Source: Verrucomicrobiota bacterium
GTDB lineage: Bacteria > Verrucomicrobiota > Verrucomicrobiia > Limisphaerales > JACQFS01
Assembly (NCBI GenBank): GCA_016199935.1
Contig: JACQFS010000155.1
Location: forward strand, 1-44,815
Length of the DNA stretch: 44,815 nt
Direction: 5' to 3'
Positions 26,345 through 33,805 of this stretch are shown here, piece by piece; within the stretch, counting starts at the first letter, position 1, and each line of letters begins with the position of its first letter. The notes beneath the pieces are model-generated. The model ran no database searches and had not been told where the DNA came from. It saw only the letters and a list, made by a program, of their open reading frames with translations. The position numbers were made by a program, and so were the translations under genes.

Positions 26345-26904
26345 GGTGTTTTTCCTTTCGGATGGTTTCGGGGTTTCGGCGGCCATTTGCTGCCCAAATC
26401 GCAGCCGACACAAGCGCCAAAGGCGGTTCTTTCAAATCCGCACCCGGCCAAAGCAGGCGCGGCGGGGTCAAAACAGGCACTTCCGATCTAAATGGCTCGT
26501 GGGCAACTGATTATCCCTGCCGGGAGGGGCCGGGGAGCGACTGGGGAAATCATTTCCTCGATCGAGGAAATGGTTTTCCCGGTCGAAAAACTCATTTCCC
26601 CGGTCGAAAAACCCGCATCCTTCATCGCCGAACTCATTTCCTTCATCGGGAAACCGGCTTCCGCGGTCGAGGAACTCATTTCCCCCGCCGGGGAAATCAT
26701 TTCCGCCGTCGGAAAAACCATTTCTCCGGTCGAGGAACCGGCTTCCGCCATCGGGAAATTTGCTTCCGCCGTCGGGGAACCGGCTCCCCCGGTCGTGCCG
26801 GGAAAGGCGGTGGATAACTTTTCGCGCAATAGTGTTGTGCCCGCCCCGCCCGAGGAACACGGTCGGCTCACTCACCGGAAGGAAATCAACCACCAGCAAT
26901 CAGC
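26345..26904. other. Divergent intergenic region dominated by a 21-bp tandem array
   Basis: 560 bp between the collagen-like and FN3 gene starts. Apart from the array at 26546-26797 no known gene is seen. Because the unit length is seven codons, several frames on both strands stay open and give heptad peptides. I treat them as unproven. Confidence 0.6.
26546..26797. repeat. Tandem array of 12 units of exactly 21 bp
   Basis: Twelve units without length change follow the pattern GAAxyCATTTCCxCCGTCGxx, with AAA and TTT tracts in phase. A perfect 22-bp palindrome centred on TCGATCGA spans 26551-26572. In the forward frame from 26492 the array reads as heptads such as EIISAVG, KLISPVE and KPASAVE; on the reverse strand GNEFLDR-type heptads appear. 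Both could be by-products of the 21-bp period. Confidence 0.93.
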
Positions 26905-27615
26905 ATGGCCACTTACGGCTCGGGAGCAAAGTATGGGTCCGGTGTGAAGTATGGTGCCGGGGTGACCCGAAAGGCCCGCATGAGTAAATTCAAAAGGGAT
27001 CTGAAAAACGACCCCATCCCCGACAAGACCACCCGCGGCGATCAGATCATCACCGCGAGCACCGGCAACGCCGCCTTGGGCACCATCGCCACCGAACTGG
27101 CGGACTTCGTGACCAAGAACGGCAAACTCCTCACCGACTACAACCTCGCCAACGGTTCGCAGGCGCAGACCACGCATCTGGTCGGCGTGCAGAACGACTC
27201 GAACGGCGAATGGGATGTGTCGTATGAAAACCTCCTCGTCGCCATCGAGAAAAACACGCACGGCGCAAAGGCGATAATGGACACGACCACGGTGCCGACC
27301 TTCGAGCCGGGCGTCCACGGGCCGGCCCCCACGCCCACGAAACCCACCGGGCTGACCGTGTCGCGCGGCGACACCACCACCGCCCTGAACCCGAACTGGA
27401 ACGGGCAGAACCCGCACCCGCGCGTGTTCATCATCCGCATGTGCGAGGAGCCCTACCTGCTGAGCAAGATGCAGCAGGTGGGCACCTCCACCGCGAGCGA
27501 CTACGTGAAGGAGGGCCTGACCTCCGGCACGAAATACTGGTTCGACGTGATCGCCGTGGGCAGCGGCGGCCGGCAAAGCCCGCCCAGCGATCCCATCAGC
27601 GGCACCGCCGGCTGA
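26905..27615 (+). CDS. Fibronectin type III domain protein
   Basis: A 236-residue protein. It begins with short YGSG(A/V)KYG repeats (residues 4-20), then a helical segment (TASTGNAALGTIATELADFVTKNGKLLTDYNLANG, including a net of Asn/Thr), and a C-terminal fibronectin type III domain from about 135 (PTKPTGLTVSRGDTTTALNPNW ... EGLTSGTKYWFDVIAVGSGGRQSPPSDPISG). FN3 domains mediate binding in extracellular proteins. No classical signal peptide is visible. The collagen-like gene runs divergently from it, so both may belong to one surface or fibre system. A strong terminator follows at 27633-27667. Confidence 0.85.
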   Translation: MATYGSGAKYGSGVKYGAGVTRKARMSKFKRDLKNDPIPDKTTRGDQIITASTGNAALGTIATELADFVTKNGKLLTDYNLANGSQAQTTHLVGVQNDSNGEWDVSYENLLVAIEKNTHGAKAIMDTTTVPTFEPGVHGPAPTPTKPTGLTVSRGDTTTALNPNWNGQNPHPRVFIIRMCEEPYLLSKMQQVGTSTASDYVKEGLTSGTKYWFDVIAVGSGGRQSPPSDPISGTAG

Positions 27616-27632
27616 ACGGTTCCCATCATCAC

Positions 27633-27667
27633 GCGCCGCGTGGAATTTTTCCACGCGGCGCTTTTTT
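27633..27667 (+). terminator. Rho-independent terminator after the FN3 gene
   Basis: An 11-bp perfect stem (GCGCCGCGTGG at 27633-27643 with 27651-27661) and a short AT loop are followed by a T-run (27662-27667). Confidence 0.93.
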
Positions 27668-27765
27668 AATTCCAAGGCCGTAAGGCCAAGATGAAACAAG
27701 TTTTCCCTTTGACGCGGCGCGAGGGGATGGCATGGTTCGCCGTCGGTAAAGAAAGAGCGTCTTCA

Positions 27766-28005
27766 ATGTCTGAACCCATCATCTGCCAACGCGGACCGTT
27801 CGTGAAACGAATGGCCGCCGGGACGTATTGGTGGTGCGCCTGCGGGCGCTCCAAGACCCAACCGTTCTGCGACGGCTCGCACAAGGGCACGGGCATCCAG
27901 CCCAAACAGGTGGACCTCTCGATGGCACGTGGCGTGGCGTGGTGCGGCTGCAAGCACTCGAAGGAAGGCGCCTACTGCGATGGCACGCACGAAACGCTGA
28001 AGTAA
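27766..28005 (+). CDS. CDGSH iron-sulfur domain protein (two CDGSH motifs)
   Basis: A 79-residue protein from ATG 27766. Two zf-CDGSH motifs are complete: C24-x-C26...PFC35-D-G-S-H39 and C60-x-C62...AYC71-D-G-T-H75. Each has the 3-Cys/1-His set that holds a 2Fe-2S cluster, so two clusters are expected. Small bacterial double-CDGSH proteins are soluble and thought to have redox or cluster-transfer roles. There is no membrane anchor, unlike mitochondrial mitoNEET. An upstream in-frame ATG at 27691 is possible but would add non-conserved residues. A bidirectional terminator follows. Confidence 0.93.
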   Translation: MSEPIICQRGPFVKRMAAGTYWWCACGRSKTQPFCDGSHKGTGIQPKQVDLSMARGVAWCGCKHSKEGAYCDGTHETLK

Positions 28006-28030
28006 AGCGACGGGCGGCGGGCGGAAATCA

Positions 28031-28070
28031 AAACGGCGGCGGAGTGAACTCCGCCGCCGTTTTGCTTTTG
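28031..28070. terminator. Bidirectional terminator between CDGSH and MglB-like genes
   Basis: A perfect stem AAACGGCGGCGGAG (28031-28044) pairs with 28049-28062 around a TGAA loop. T-runs on either side allow termination of both convergent genes. Confidence 0.93.
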
Positions 28071-28078
28071 AGCGTCGC

Positions 28079-28561
28079 TCAGCCCGTCTTCCGCGGGAAG
28101 AGCGGGCCCGTGTCGGCCATGTTGAGCACCGAAAGGTCGAGGCCGGACTCGGGATCGCGCGCGCCGGCTTTCTTGAGCTGCTCGGCGATGCGCTGGACGG
28201 CCGTGGTGGCGTAGTATTTCACGGCGCCCACGCCGGTCATGCCCTTGAAGATGACGCAGAGGAGCACGTTCTCATCAATGTTGCTGACGAGCAGGCTGTG
28301 CGTCTCGCCCTGCTGGTAGATGTGCGAGAAACTTTTCTCGCCGATCAGGTTGGCGATCTCGCCGTTGGCGGCGTAGGAGCCGGCGCTGAGGGCGGCGACG
28401 GTGGTGCTGTCGAAGTCGTCCCAATGCCCCTGGTTGGTGACCAGGAAGCCGCCCTTGTCAATGACGAGCGCATTGAGGGACTCGCTCTTGGAGACCAGGT
28501 CGCGCAGGGCGGCGTTGATCTCCGTCACGTCCTCTTCGAGGAGTTGGGGGAGAGTGAACAT
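28079..28561 (-). CDS. Roadblock/LC7 domain protein, MglB-like
   Basis: A 160-residue protein with a Roadblock/LC7 fold: LVSKSESLNALVIDKGGFLVTNQG near 22-45, STTVAALSAGSYAANGEIANLIGE near 52-75, and LLVSNIDENVLLCVIFKGMTGVGAVKYYA near 88-115. In Myxococcus xanthus, MglB is a roadblock protein of about 160 residues that is the GTPase-activating partner of MglA. The MglA-like gene lies 4 bp upstream on the same strand, strongly suggesting the same pairing. The C-terminal part (DPESGLDLSVLNMADTGPLF) is poorly conserved. It ends at the bidirectional terminator. Confidence 0.92.
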   Translation of the reverse strand: MFTLPQLLEEDVTEINAALRDLVSKSESLNALVIDKGGFLVTNQGHWDDFDSTTVAALSAGSYAANGEIANLIGEKSFSHIYQQGETHSLLVSNIDENVLLCVIFKGMTGVGAVKYYATTAVQRIAEQLKKAGARDPESGLDLSVLNMADTGPLFPRKTG

Positions 28562-28565
28562 GGTA

Positions 28566-29180
28566 TCAGGCAGCCTTGCGGTTGCTTTCGTTGATGAACT
28601 TGTGGAGGAGCATCCGGGTGATCATGTTGAGCGTCTCGAAGACGCCCTCGCCCTTGTTCGCGCAGGCCCCAAACGTGGGCGCCTGGGTCTCGCGATTGTT
28701 GAGGAGGAACTCCATGTATTCCGTCGGCGCGGCGTTGGGCAGGTCGCGCTTGTTGAACTGGATGACGTAGGGGATGTCGTCGATGTTGAGCTTCAGGCTC
28801 TTGAGGTTGTCCACCAGGTTCTGGAAGCTCTCGACGTTCTCCTGCATCTTCTCGTATTGCGAATCGGCGACGAACACAATCCCGTCCACGCCGCGGAGCA
28901 CGAGCTGGCGGGTGGTGTTGTAGATCACCTGGCCGGGCACGGTGTAGAGCTGGAACTTGGTCTTGAACCCCTTGATCGCCATCGCCTGGATGGGGAGGAA
29001 ATCAAAGAAGAGCGTGCGGTCCGAACTCGTCGCGAGGCTGACGAGCTTGCCCTTGTTGGAGTCGGCGGTCTGCACGTTGGCGTGGACCTGTTCGAGGTTG
29101 GTCGTCTTGCCGCACATGGCGGGACCGTAGTAAACGACCTTGACCTGCAGTTCTTTGGTAGCTTGGTTGATGATGGCCAT
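28566..29180 (-). CDS. mglA: MglA-like small Ras-family GTPase
   Basis: A 204-residue GTPase. Motifs: P-loop GPAMCGKTT (19-27), the DRTLFFDFLP segment near 54-63, TVPGQVIYN (80-88) as the switch II/G3 equivalent typical of MglA (TVPGQ replaces DxxGQ), VFVADSQ near 102-108 and the guanine-recognising NKRD (143-146). All are characteristic of the MglA family, which controls polarity and motility or other surface processes in bacteria. The MglB-like gene follows 4 bp downstream and a Pro-rich roadblock-like protein gene lies 20 bp upstream. The output pathway here is not known; no gliding or pilus gene is in the window. Confidence 0.95.
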   Translation of the reverse strand: MAIINQATKELQVKVVYYGPAMCGKTTNLEQVHANVQTADSNKGKLVSLATSSDRTLFFDFLPIQAMAIKGFKTKFQLYTVPGQVIYNTTRQLVLRGVDGIVFVADSQYEKMQENVESFQNLVDNLKSLKLNIDDIPYVIQFNKRDLPNAAPTEYMEFLLNNRETQAPTFGACANKGEGVFETLNMITRMLLHKFINESNRKAA

Positions 29181-29200
29181 AAATGTGTGTTGGAGGAGGA

Positions 29201-30964
29201 TTACTTGCCCAGGTAGTCGGCGACGATTTGCAGTTCGGGAACGGGAAGTTGCTCGCCGGGTTTGCCGACGACGATGAGGTTGACGCGGGCGGTCTGGAAA
29301 ATTCCGTAGCCCGTGGTCTCGATGGTGAAACCCACCTGGCGCGGCGAGCCCAGGCGCAGCTCGCGGGTGTAATTGGTGATGCGGTTGACCATCTGGGTCA
29401 TCAGCGCGCAGAAATTGTCGCTGCCCACCGGCGAGATGAAATGATCGGCCACCACCAGACCGTCGGGCGTGCAGATGAGCACGCCGGCGACGCCGCGCAG
29501 CGTGGCGGTCTTGCGCGCGACCTCGGCCGGCGTGCAGTTGCGACCGGGATCGGCGCCGAAAACGTCAACGATGTTCTGCGGCACCTTCGCGGCGGCAGGT
29601 GCGGGAGCCGGAGCCGGAGCGGCCACGGGTGCCGGTGCCACCGGAGCCGGCTGCGCCACCGGAGCCGCCGCCGGAGCCGCCGCCGCGGCGGCGGGCTTGG
29701 AAGTCGGCCCAAACAGATTCGGAATCGCCGCGAAGTCCTGCGACGCGAACTTGGACGGCGTGGCCGGCGCGGCACCCACGCGCTTCTGCGCGAGGAACAG
29801 CGGCGCGATGACCCGCAGCGGAAGTTCGAGCAGCGCGCTGTCACTCGGGGACACTGACAACACCTTGGCCACGGTGGGAATCCACACGCGAAGCTGGCCC
29901 CACGTATAGGTCAGGCGACCGACTTTGAGTCCGCGTTCCAGCTCGCCCATCGGCAGCTCGACGATTTCATCCTGCAGGTTGAGCTGCGTGATCTCAGCGG
30001 CCACCGTCGCCGGCCAGTTTTCCATGAGCCGCTGCAATTGAACCTGGAGCGAAGCTCCGCCCGCCGCCACGGGAACCGGTGCGGGCGCGGCCGCCGGACG
30101 GGAGGGAGCAGTTGGAGCGGGCGCGGGACGCGAGTAAGCCGGGGCGGCCGACGCCGACTGATCCGCCATGCGCAACGACTCAACCGGCGCGGGCGCGGGA
30201 GGCGCGACGGGTTGCGGCGCCGTCGGTGCGGGTGCGGGCGCGGCGGGAGCCGGAGCATTCGCCCGGACCGGCGCATTCGTCGCGATGGTCACGGCGGCAC
30301 CGGGCTTGAACAACGGGCTGACCGACTCGGGCACCGAGACTTGTTTTTGATTGTTGCGCCGCGGGAGGTGCGAGGGAGAAAGCCGCGCGATGACCTCATT
30401 CAACGGCAGGGACACCAGGGTCGCGTCCATCCGGTCGGTGTCGAGGAAGGTTCCCGCCGGGGCACGCCGCCGGATGTCACCGAAGGAGATTTTCACGGAA
30501 CCTTTGGAGAGCTGCTGGAGAATCGGCTGCAACGGCAGGGACACGGTCACGTCACTGGCGGGTTGCGCCTTCACCATGGCGGCCAGCTCTTCCGGCAGGC
30601 GCGCGATGAGGCTGCGCAGGGGAATGTTGACCGCGGTGCCGGCGGGTTCGATCGGGGCCGGCGCGCTTTTGGCGGCGGGTGCCGGCGCGGGCGCAGAAGT
30701 TGGGGCAGGCACTGGAAGATTTTTGGGCGCGGGCACCGGCGCCGGCGGCGGCTTGGGCGCCGTGCGCGGGGCGATGGTGGCCTGCCGCGCCCCGGCGCCG
30801 TTACCATTGGCGCCCGCCGGGGAATTGCGGGCCTGCGGTGACGGCATCGTCACCTGACGCGAGGATTTGATCTTGGGCGGCACGCCACGACTCGGAGTAT
30901 TATACGAGCCCTGGTTACGCGTGGGAACCCGCCGCGTGAAAATGTGTTTCAAAAGTTCAAACAT
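29201..30964 (-). CDS. Pro/Ala-rich protein with repeated VxLPL modules and a C-terminal roadblock-like domain
   Basis: A 587-residue protein from ATG 30964 (MFELLKHIFTRR); the frame also opens at a TTG at 30976. Long Pro/Ala-rich spacers (about 45-110, 225-320, 425-470) separate short modules: VNIPLRSLIARLP, VTVSLPLQPILQQL, TLVSLPLNEVIARL, IVELPMGELERGL and LLELPLRVIAPLF. The last 120 residues (FGADPGRNCTPAEVARKTATLRGVAGVLICTPDGL...) have the Roadblock/LC7 pattern. The MglA-like and MglB-like genes follow 20 bp downstream, so it probably works with the GTPase, perhaps as a scaffold. Cytoplasmic; no signal peptide. The module also occurs singly in the 94-residue protein on the other arm. Confidence 0.8.
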   Translation of the reverse strand: MFELLKHIFTRRVPTRNQGSYNTPSRGVPPKIKSSRQVTMPSPQARNSPAGANGNGAGARQATIAPRTAPKPPPAPVPAPKNLPVPAPTSAPAPAPAAKSAPAPIEPAGTAVNIPLRSLIARLPEELAAMVKAQPASDVTVSLPLQPILQQLSKGSVKISFGDIRRRAPAGTFLDTDRMDATLVSLPLNEVIARLSPSHLPRRNNQKQVSVPESVSPLFKPGAAVTIATNAPVRANAPAPAAPAPAPTAPQPVAPPAPAPVESLRMADQSASAAPAYSRPAPAPTAPSRPAAAPAPVPVAAGGASLQVQLQRLMENWPATVAAEITQLNLQDEIVELPMGELERGLKVGRLTYTWGQLRVWIPTVAKVLSVSPSDSALLELPLRVIAPLFLAQKRVGAAPATPSKFASQDFAAIPNLFGPTSKPAAAAAAPAAAPVAQPAPVAPAPVAAPAPAPAPAAAKVPQNIVDVFGADPGRNCTPAEVARKTATLRGVAGVLICTPDGLVVADHFISPVGSDNFCALMTQMVNRITNYTRELRLGSPRQVGFTIETTGYGIFQTARVNLIVVGKPGEQLPVPELQIVADYLGK

Positions 30965-31062
30965 GGCGTTTCGCAATTAGCAGAACGTGCGCCATGTCCG
31001 TGCGAATTTTTTTTCGAGCCTTTGCGAAACCTGTCCCGAGAAATGCTATAGGCGGTGAGAAA
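30965..31062 (+). promoter_or_regulatory. Divergent promoter region with a candidate sigma70-type promoter
   Basis: About 98 bp separate the two arms of the signalling locus. For the plus arm, TTGCGA (31022-31027) and GCTATA (31045-31050) are spaced 17 bp apart, and a GGTGAG ribosome-like site precedes the GTG start at 31063. This is a weak match and is tentative. Confidence 0.3.
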
Positions 31063-32130
31063 GTGCATACTTCATTTATCCAGAAACCGCAGAAAGTGCT
31101 GCTGCTGGACGACGATCGGGCGATCCTTGAGATCTACAAGGAGCTGATCGCGCGTTTGCCCAGCCGTCCCGATGTCCAGGTGGCGGACAGCGGCGCGGCG
31201 GCCGTTTCCCTGTTGGAGACCGAGGAGTTCAATCTGTTGGTGTCCGATTTGCGGATGGCGGAGATGGACGGTTTCCAAGTCCTGGCCATCGTGCGGCGGC
31301 GGCACCCCGCCCTGCGCACGGTGGTGATGACGGCGTTGAACGATGCGCACTTTCGCGCCCGGGCCTACGCGCTGGGGGTGGACCTCTTCATCAAGAAGCC
31401 CACGACGGCCGAAGAGTGGGAGATGTTGTGCGACAGCATCGAGTGGCTCCTCCAATCGGAGGCCCAGGGCGGCTTCCGCGGCATCCAGAACAAGTCCCTC
31501 GTGGACATCATCCAGTTGGAGTGCCTTTCGCACTGCAACTCGGTATTGCGAATCATCAACGGCCCCGCCGAGGGCTGGATCTGGTTCGACAGCGGCGAAA
31601 TCATTGACTCCGCCCACGGCGATCTGACCGGGGAAGCCGCGTTCCGCGCGATTCTCGCCTGGAAGAGCGGATATTTCGAAATCCTCCCGCCCGACAAGGG
31701 ACGGGAGCGCGCGATTTTCAATTCCTACCAGAGCCTCCTGCTCGAGAGTGCCCAGACAATAGACGAGAACCGTAGCCTGGCGGGACACCAGACGGACATG
31801 CTCCGGGGTCCGGTCGCCGAGGACTTCACCCGCTACCCCGGCGTCAAGTTCGTCGTCTCCGCCGACGGGCCCGAGACGGTCGAGGCTTGGGGCGTGGAAA
31901 ATGCTGAACCGCTGGCAGTCTGGATTCGCACGACTATGGAACGCTTCCATAAACTTGGCTTGGACCTGCAACTGGGACCGGTGACCCAGTTGGACGGCGT
32001 TTCCGGCCAGACGCAACTGGTGGTCGTCTCCGCCGGCCCGCGCGACATCTGCCTGGGCATGGACAAACACTCCACCAGCGACCAGTTGCGCCAGACCCTT
32101 GAGAAAGTCCTCTCCAAATGGAACTCCTGA
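31063..32130 (+). CDS. Receiver-PATAN (DUF4388)-roadblock-like response regulator
   Basis: About 355 residues from GTG 31063; ATG 30994 would add 23 residues but lies before the candidate promoter. Domains: a receiver (about 10-125) with acidic D16-D18, phosphorylation site D62 (LLVSDLRMAEMDGF), T90 and K111; a PATAN/DUF4388 domain (about 135-250; FRGIQNKSLVDIIQLECLSHCN, GEIIDSAHGDLTGEAAFRAILAWKSGYFEI); and a C-terminal region (about 265-355; PGVKFVVSADGPETVEAWG, TQLVVVSAGPRDICLGMD) with a Roadblock/LC7-like pattern. PATAN domains are linked to small GTPases and roadblock proteins. It lies divergent from the MglA operon, so it is a likely input to the GTPase. Its stop overlaps the next start. 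Confidence 0.88.
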   Translation: MHTSFIQKPQKVLLLDDDRAILEIYKELIARLPSRPDVQVADSGAAAVSLLETEEFNLLVSDLRMAEMDGFQVLAIVRRRHPALRTVVMTALNDAHFRARAYALGVDLFIKKPTTAEEWEMLCDSIEWLLQSEAQGGFRGIQNKSLVDIIQLECLSHCNSVLRIINGPAEGWIWFDSGEIIDSAHGDLTGEAAFRAILAWKSGYFEILPPDKGRERAIFNSYQSLLLESAQTIDENRSLAGHQTDMLRGPVAEDFTRYPGVKFVVSADGPETVEAWGVENAEPLAVWIRTTMERFHKLGLDLQLGPVTQLDGVSGQTQLVVVSAGPRDICLGMDKHSTSDQLRQTLEKVLSKWNS

Positions 32131-32402
32131 GTCTATTCAGCCGCCAGGTCGATGAACTGCCCCAGCCGATTCCGGCCGGCAGCTTCACCATCAATCGCAA
32201 CGGCCAGATCACGGCGTCCACCCTGCCCAGCTCCTTTCCCAATTCCTTTCTCAACGACATCGCCCAGCACATCCTCACCACCTTTCAGGAAGCCCGCTCC
32301 GTCGAGCTGCCCCTGACCGAGCTCGCGATCAACTATCCCGATTTCAAACTTGCCGCCCGCGAACTCACCGGCGGCGCCATCATTTTCTTCATCCCGCGCT
32401 AA
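32118..32402 (+). CDS. Small protein carrying a single VELPL module
   Basis: A 94-residue protein whose start overlaps the response regulator end by 13 bp. After a beta-like head (ITINRN-type strand: GSFTINRNGQITASTLPSSF) and a helix (LNDIAQHILTTFQEAR), it contains VELPLTELAINYPDFK...AIIFFIP near 62-93. This matches the module VELPMGELERGLKV...VWIP in the 587-residue protein of the opposite arm, with a small gap. I do not recognise a family. Being coupled to the receiver-PATAN gene, it is probably an adaptor of the same signalling system. Confidence 0.85.
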   Translation: MELLSLFSRQVDELPQPIPAGSFTINRNGQITASTLPSSFPNSFLNDIAQHILTTFQEARSVELPLTELAINYPDFKLAARELTGGAIIFFIPR

Positions 32403-32421
32403 CCCTCCACCCATCGAACTT

Positions 32422-32841
32422 ATGTCCAAGGAAGCCGACAAACTCCAACAACTGATCCTCCAGCTCGAGAACTACATCGAGTGCTGGAAGCAGTTCAACC
32501 ACTACCTCACCAAGGCCCGCGAGAAGCGTTTCGACGCCGACGACGAGAGCCAGTTCCTCGACTGCAAATGCGTCATCACGCAGGAGCTCGAGGCCATCCT
32601 CGACAGCGTCGAATGCACCGACCCGACCAAGGAGGACATCCACGCCCTGATGACCCGCTGCCCCTCCCTCAGTTGCCTGAGCGAACAGCAGGAGAGCGTG
32701 CTGCGCCAGGTCGAGAACCAGTGGCACAAGATTTACATCGCCTGGCAGTCCATCCTCGGCCAGCTCAAGGTCGCCATGCGCAAGCAGGAGGACAAGGGCG
32801 GCTGGTCCTTCTCCCTCTTCGGCAAGAAGAAGGAAGCCTGA
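32422..32841 (+). CDS. Hypothetical helical protein of the signalling locus
   Basis: A 139-residue protein from ATG 32422; the frame also reaches upstream to 32350. It looks all-helical and partly coiled-coil (KLQQLILQLENYIECWKQFNHYLTKAREKR near 5-35, then LDCKCVITQELEAIL, LSEQQESVLRQVENQWHKIYIAWQSILGQL) with several cysteines. The end (WSFSLFGKKKEA) is basic. No family recognised. It follows the 94-residue gene by 19 bp and ends at a terminator, so it is the last gene of this arm. Confidence 0.75.
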   Translation: MSKEADKLQQLILQLENYIECWKQFNHYLTKAREKRFDADDESQFLDCKCVITQELEAILDSVECTDPTKEDIHALMTRCPSLSCLSEQQESVLRQVENQWHKIYIAWQSILGQLKVAMRKQEDKGGWSFSLFGKKKEA

Positions 32842-32857
32842 GCCATCTTTCAAACGC

Positions 32858-32889
32858 AAAAGGCCGGCGGATTTTTCCGCCGGCCTTTT
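32858..32889 (+). terminator. Rho-independent terminator of the receiver-PATAN operon
   Basis: A 13-bp stem (AAAAGGCCGGCGG, 32858-32870) pairs with 32877-32889, ending in TTTT, just after the last gene. The A-run on the other strand could also serve the convergent CHRD gene. Confidence 0.92.
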
Positions 32890-32904
32890 GGTTTCGGGAG
32901 AAAA

Positions 32905-33357
32905 CTATTTCCGCCGCAGCGCCCGCAGCCCGAGCAGGCCGAAGCCGACGGCCGACAGGACCAGGACGCCCGGCTCGGGCACCGCAATCAACTGCCCGCG
33001 GATCTCGAAGCCGCCCGCGACGAGCGTCACTGTCCCACTGTAAGACCCGCTGGTGCCACCCAGTGTTGTGTTCCCGGAAAGATTGTAGAGCACGGCTGCA
33101 TTCGTTCCCACTCCCGCAGGTCCGTGGAAATGCGACGCCGTCGAATTGGCGGACAATCCGGAGTAGCTCATGCCGACGAAGGACAGCACGTTCAAGTTCG
33201 TGTCCAGTGTGACCAGGCCGCCGCCGACCCCTGGGCTGGCGTTGGCCGGGACTTCCTGCGCGCCATTGATGGTCACGGCGAAGTTCGTGAAGATCTGCGC
33301 CGAGCCCGGCAGCGCGACGGCCAGGAGGACGCAAACAGAGAGCAGCAGTTTCTTCAT
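32905..33357 (-). CDS. CHRD domain protein with PEP-CTERM sorting signal
   Basis: A 150-residue exported protein from ATG 33357 (MKKLLLSVCVLLAVALPGSAQ signal). The mature part is a CHRD domain: FAVTINGAQEVPANASPGVG near 27-45 and SHFHGPAGVGTNAAVLYNL near 75-95. The C-terminus has the exosortase-recognised VPEPG, a hydrophobic segment and a basic end (LRALRRK), the PEP-CTERM arrangement. Such proteins are anchored and processed by exosortase and often linked to extracellular polysaccharide. The exosortase gene is not in the window. It runs convergently with the receiver-PATAN operon and divergently from the next gene. Confidence 0.93.
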   Translation of the reverse strand: MKKLLLSVCVLLAVALPGSAQIFTNFAVTINGAQEVPANASPGVGGGLVTLDTNLNVLSFVGMSYSGLSANSTASHFHGPAGVGTNAAVLYNLSGNTTLGGTSGSYSGTVTLVAGGFEIRGQLIAVPEPGVLVLSAVGFGLLGLRALRRK

Positions 33358-33481
33358 GGGTGGATTGGGTTCTGGAACGCGGCGACGATGCGCCGCGTCC
33401 CGGTCCGTGCCAAGCCTTTTTTGGGGCCATTGGCTTGCCCTCCCCGCCGTGGCCGCTAGATTCCCGCCAGATTCATCCGCC

Positions 33482-33805
33482 ATGCCGTCCTCTCACCCAG
33501 CGCGCCGCCGGTTCCGCCAGTTCGGCGGGGCCGCGCTTGCGGGACTGCTCGCTGCGCACGCCTTCGCCGCGCAGCCGTTCATCTACGATGTCGAGACGCA
33601 GCCGGTGAACAACTACGTCCTCCTCCACCTCAACACCGAGGCCAACCGCACTTACACCGTCGAGTATGCCGACGTCCTCAAGCACACCAACACCGTGTGG
33701 CTCACGCTCACCGTCATCCCCTCCCTGCCCTTTGAGAACCACTACGTCATCGCCGACACCATGACCAACTCCGCGCGCTTCTACCGCCTCCACGCCTCAC
33801 CGTGA
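33482..33805 (+). CDS. Small exported protein of unknown function
   Basis: A 107-residue protein from ATG 33482 with a basic N-terminus (RRRFRQFGG) and signal peptide ending HAFA. The mature part (FIYDVETQPVNNYVLLHLNTEANRTYTVEYADVLKHTNTVWLTLTVIPSLPFENHYVIADTMTNSARFYRLHAS) is beta-rich, like a small jelly-roll or FN3-type fold seen in verrucomicrobial secreted proteins that end '(A)RFYRL'. Its stop overlaps the next start (GTGA), suggesting co-translation with the beta-barrel protein. Confidence 0.8.
   Translation: MPSSHPARRRFRQFGGAALAGLLAAHAFAAQPFIYDVETQPVNNYVLLHLNTEANRTYTVEYADVLKHTNTVWLTLTVIPSLPFENHYVIADTMTNSARFYRLHASP

Noticed and set aside
26492-26947. Protein gene encoding a heptad-repeat protein.
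   Set aside because: A 21-bp period keeps several frames open on both strands, and the frame runs into the start of the FN3 gene; no evidence singles out one frame, so it is reported only as an array.
25949-27615. Prophage tail-fibre module.
   Set aside because: Collagen-like and FN3 proteins occur in phage tails, but there are no capsid, portal, terminase, integrase or lysis genes nearby.
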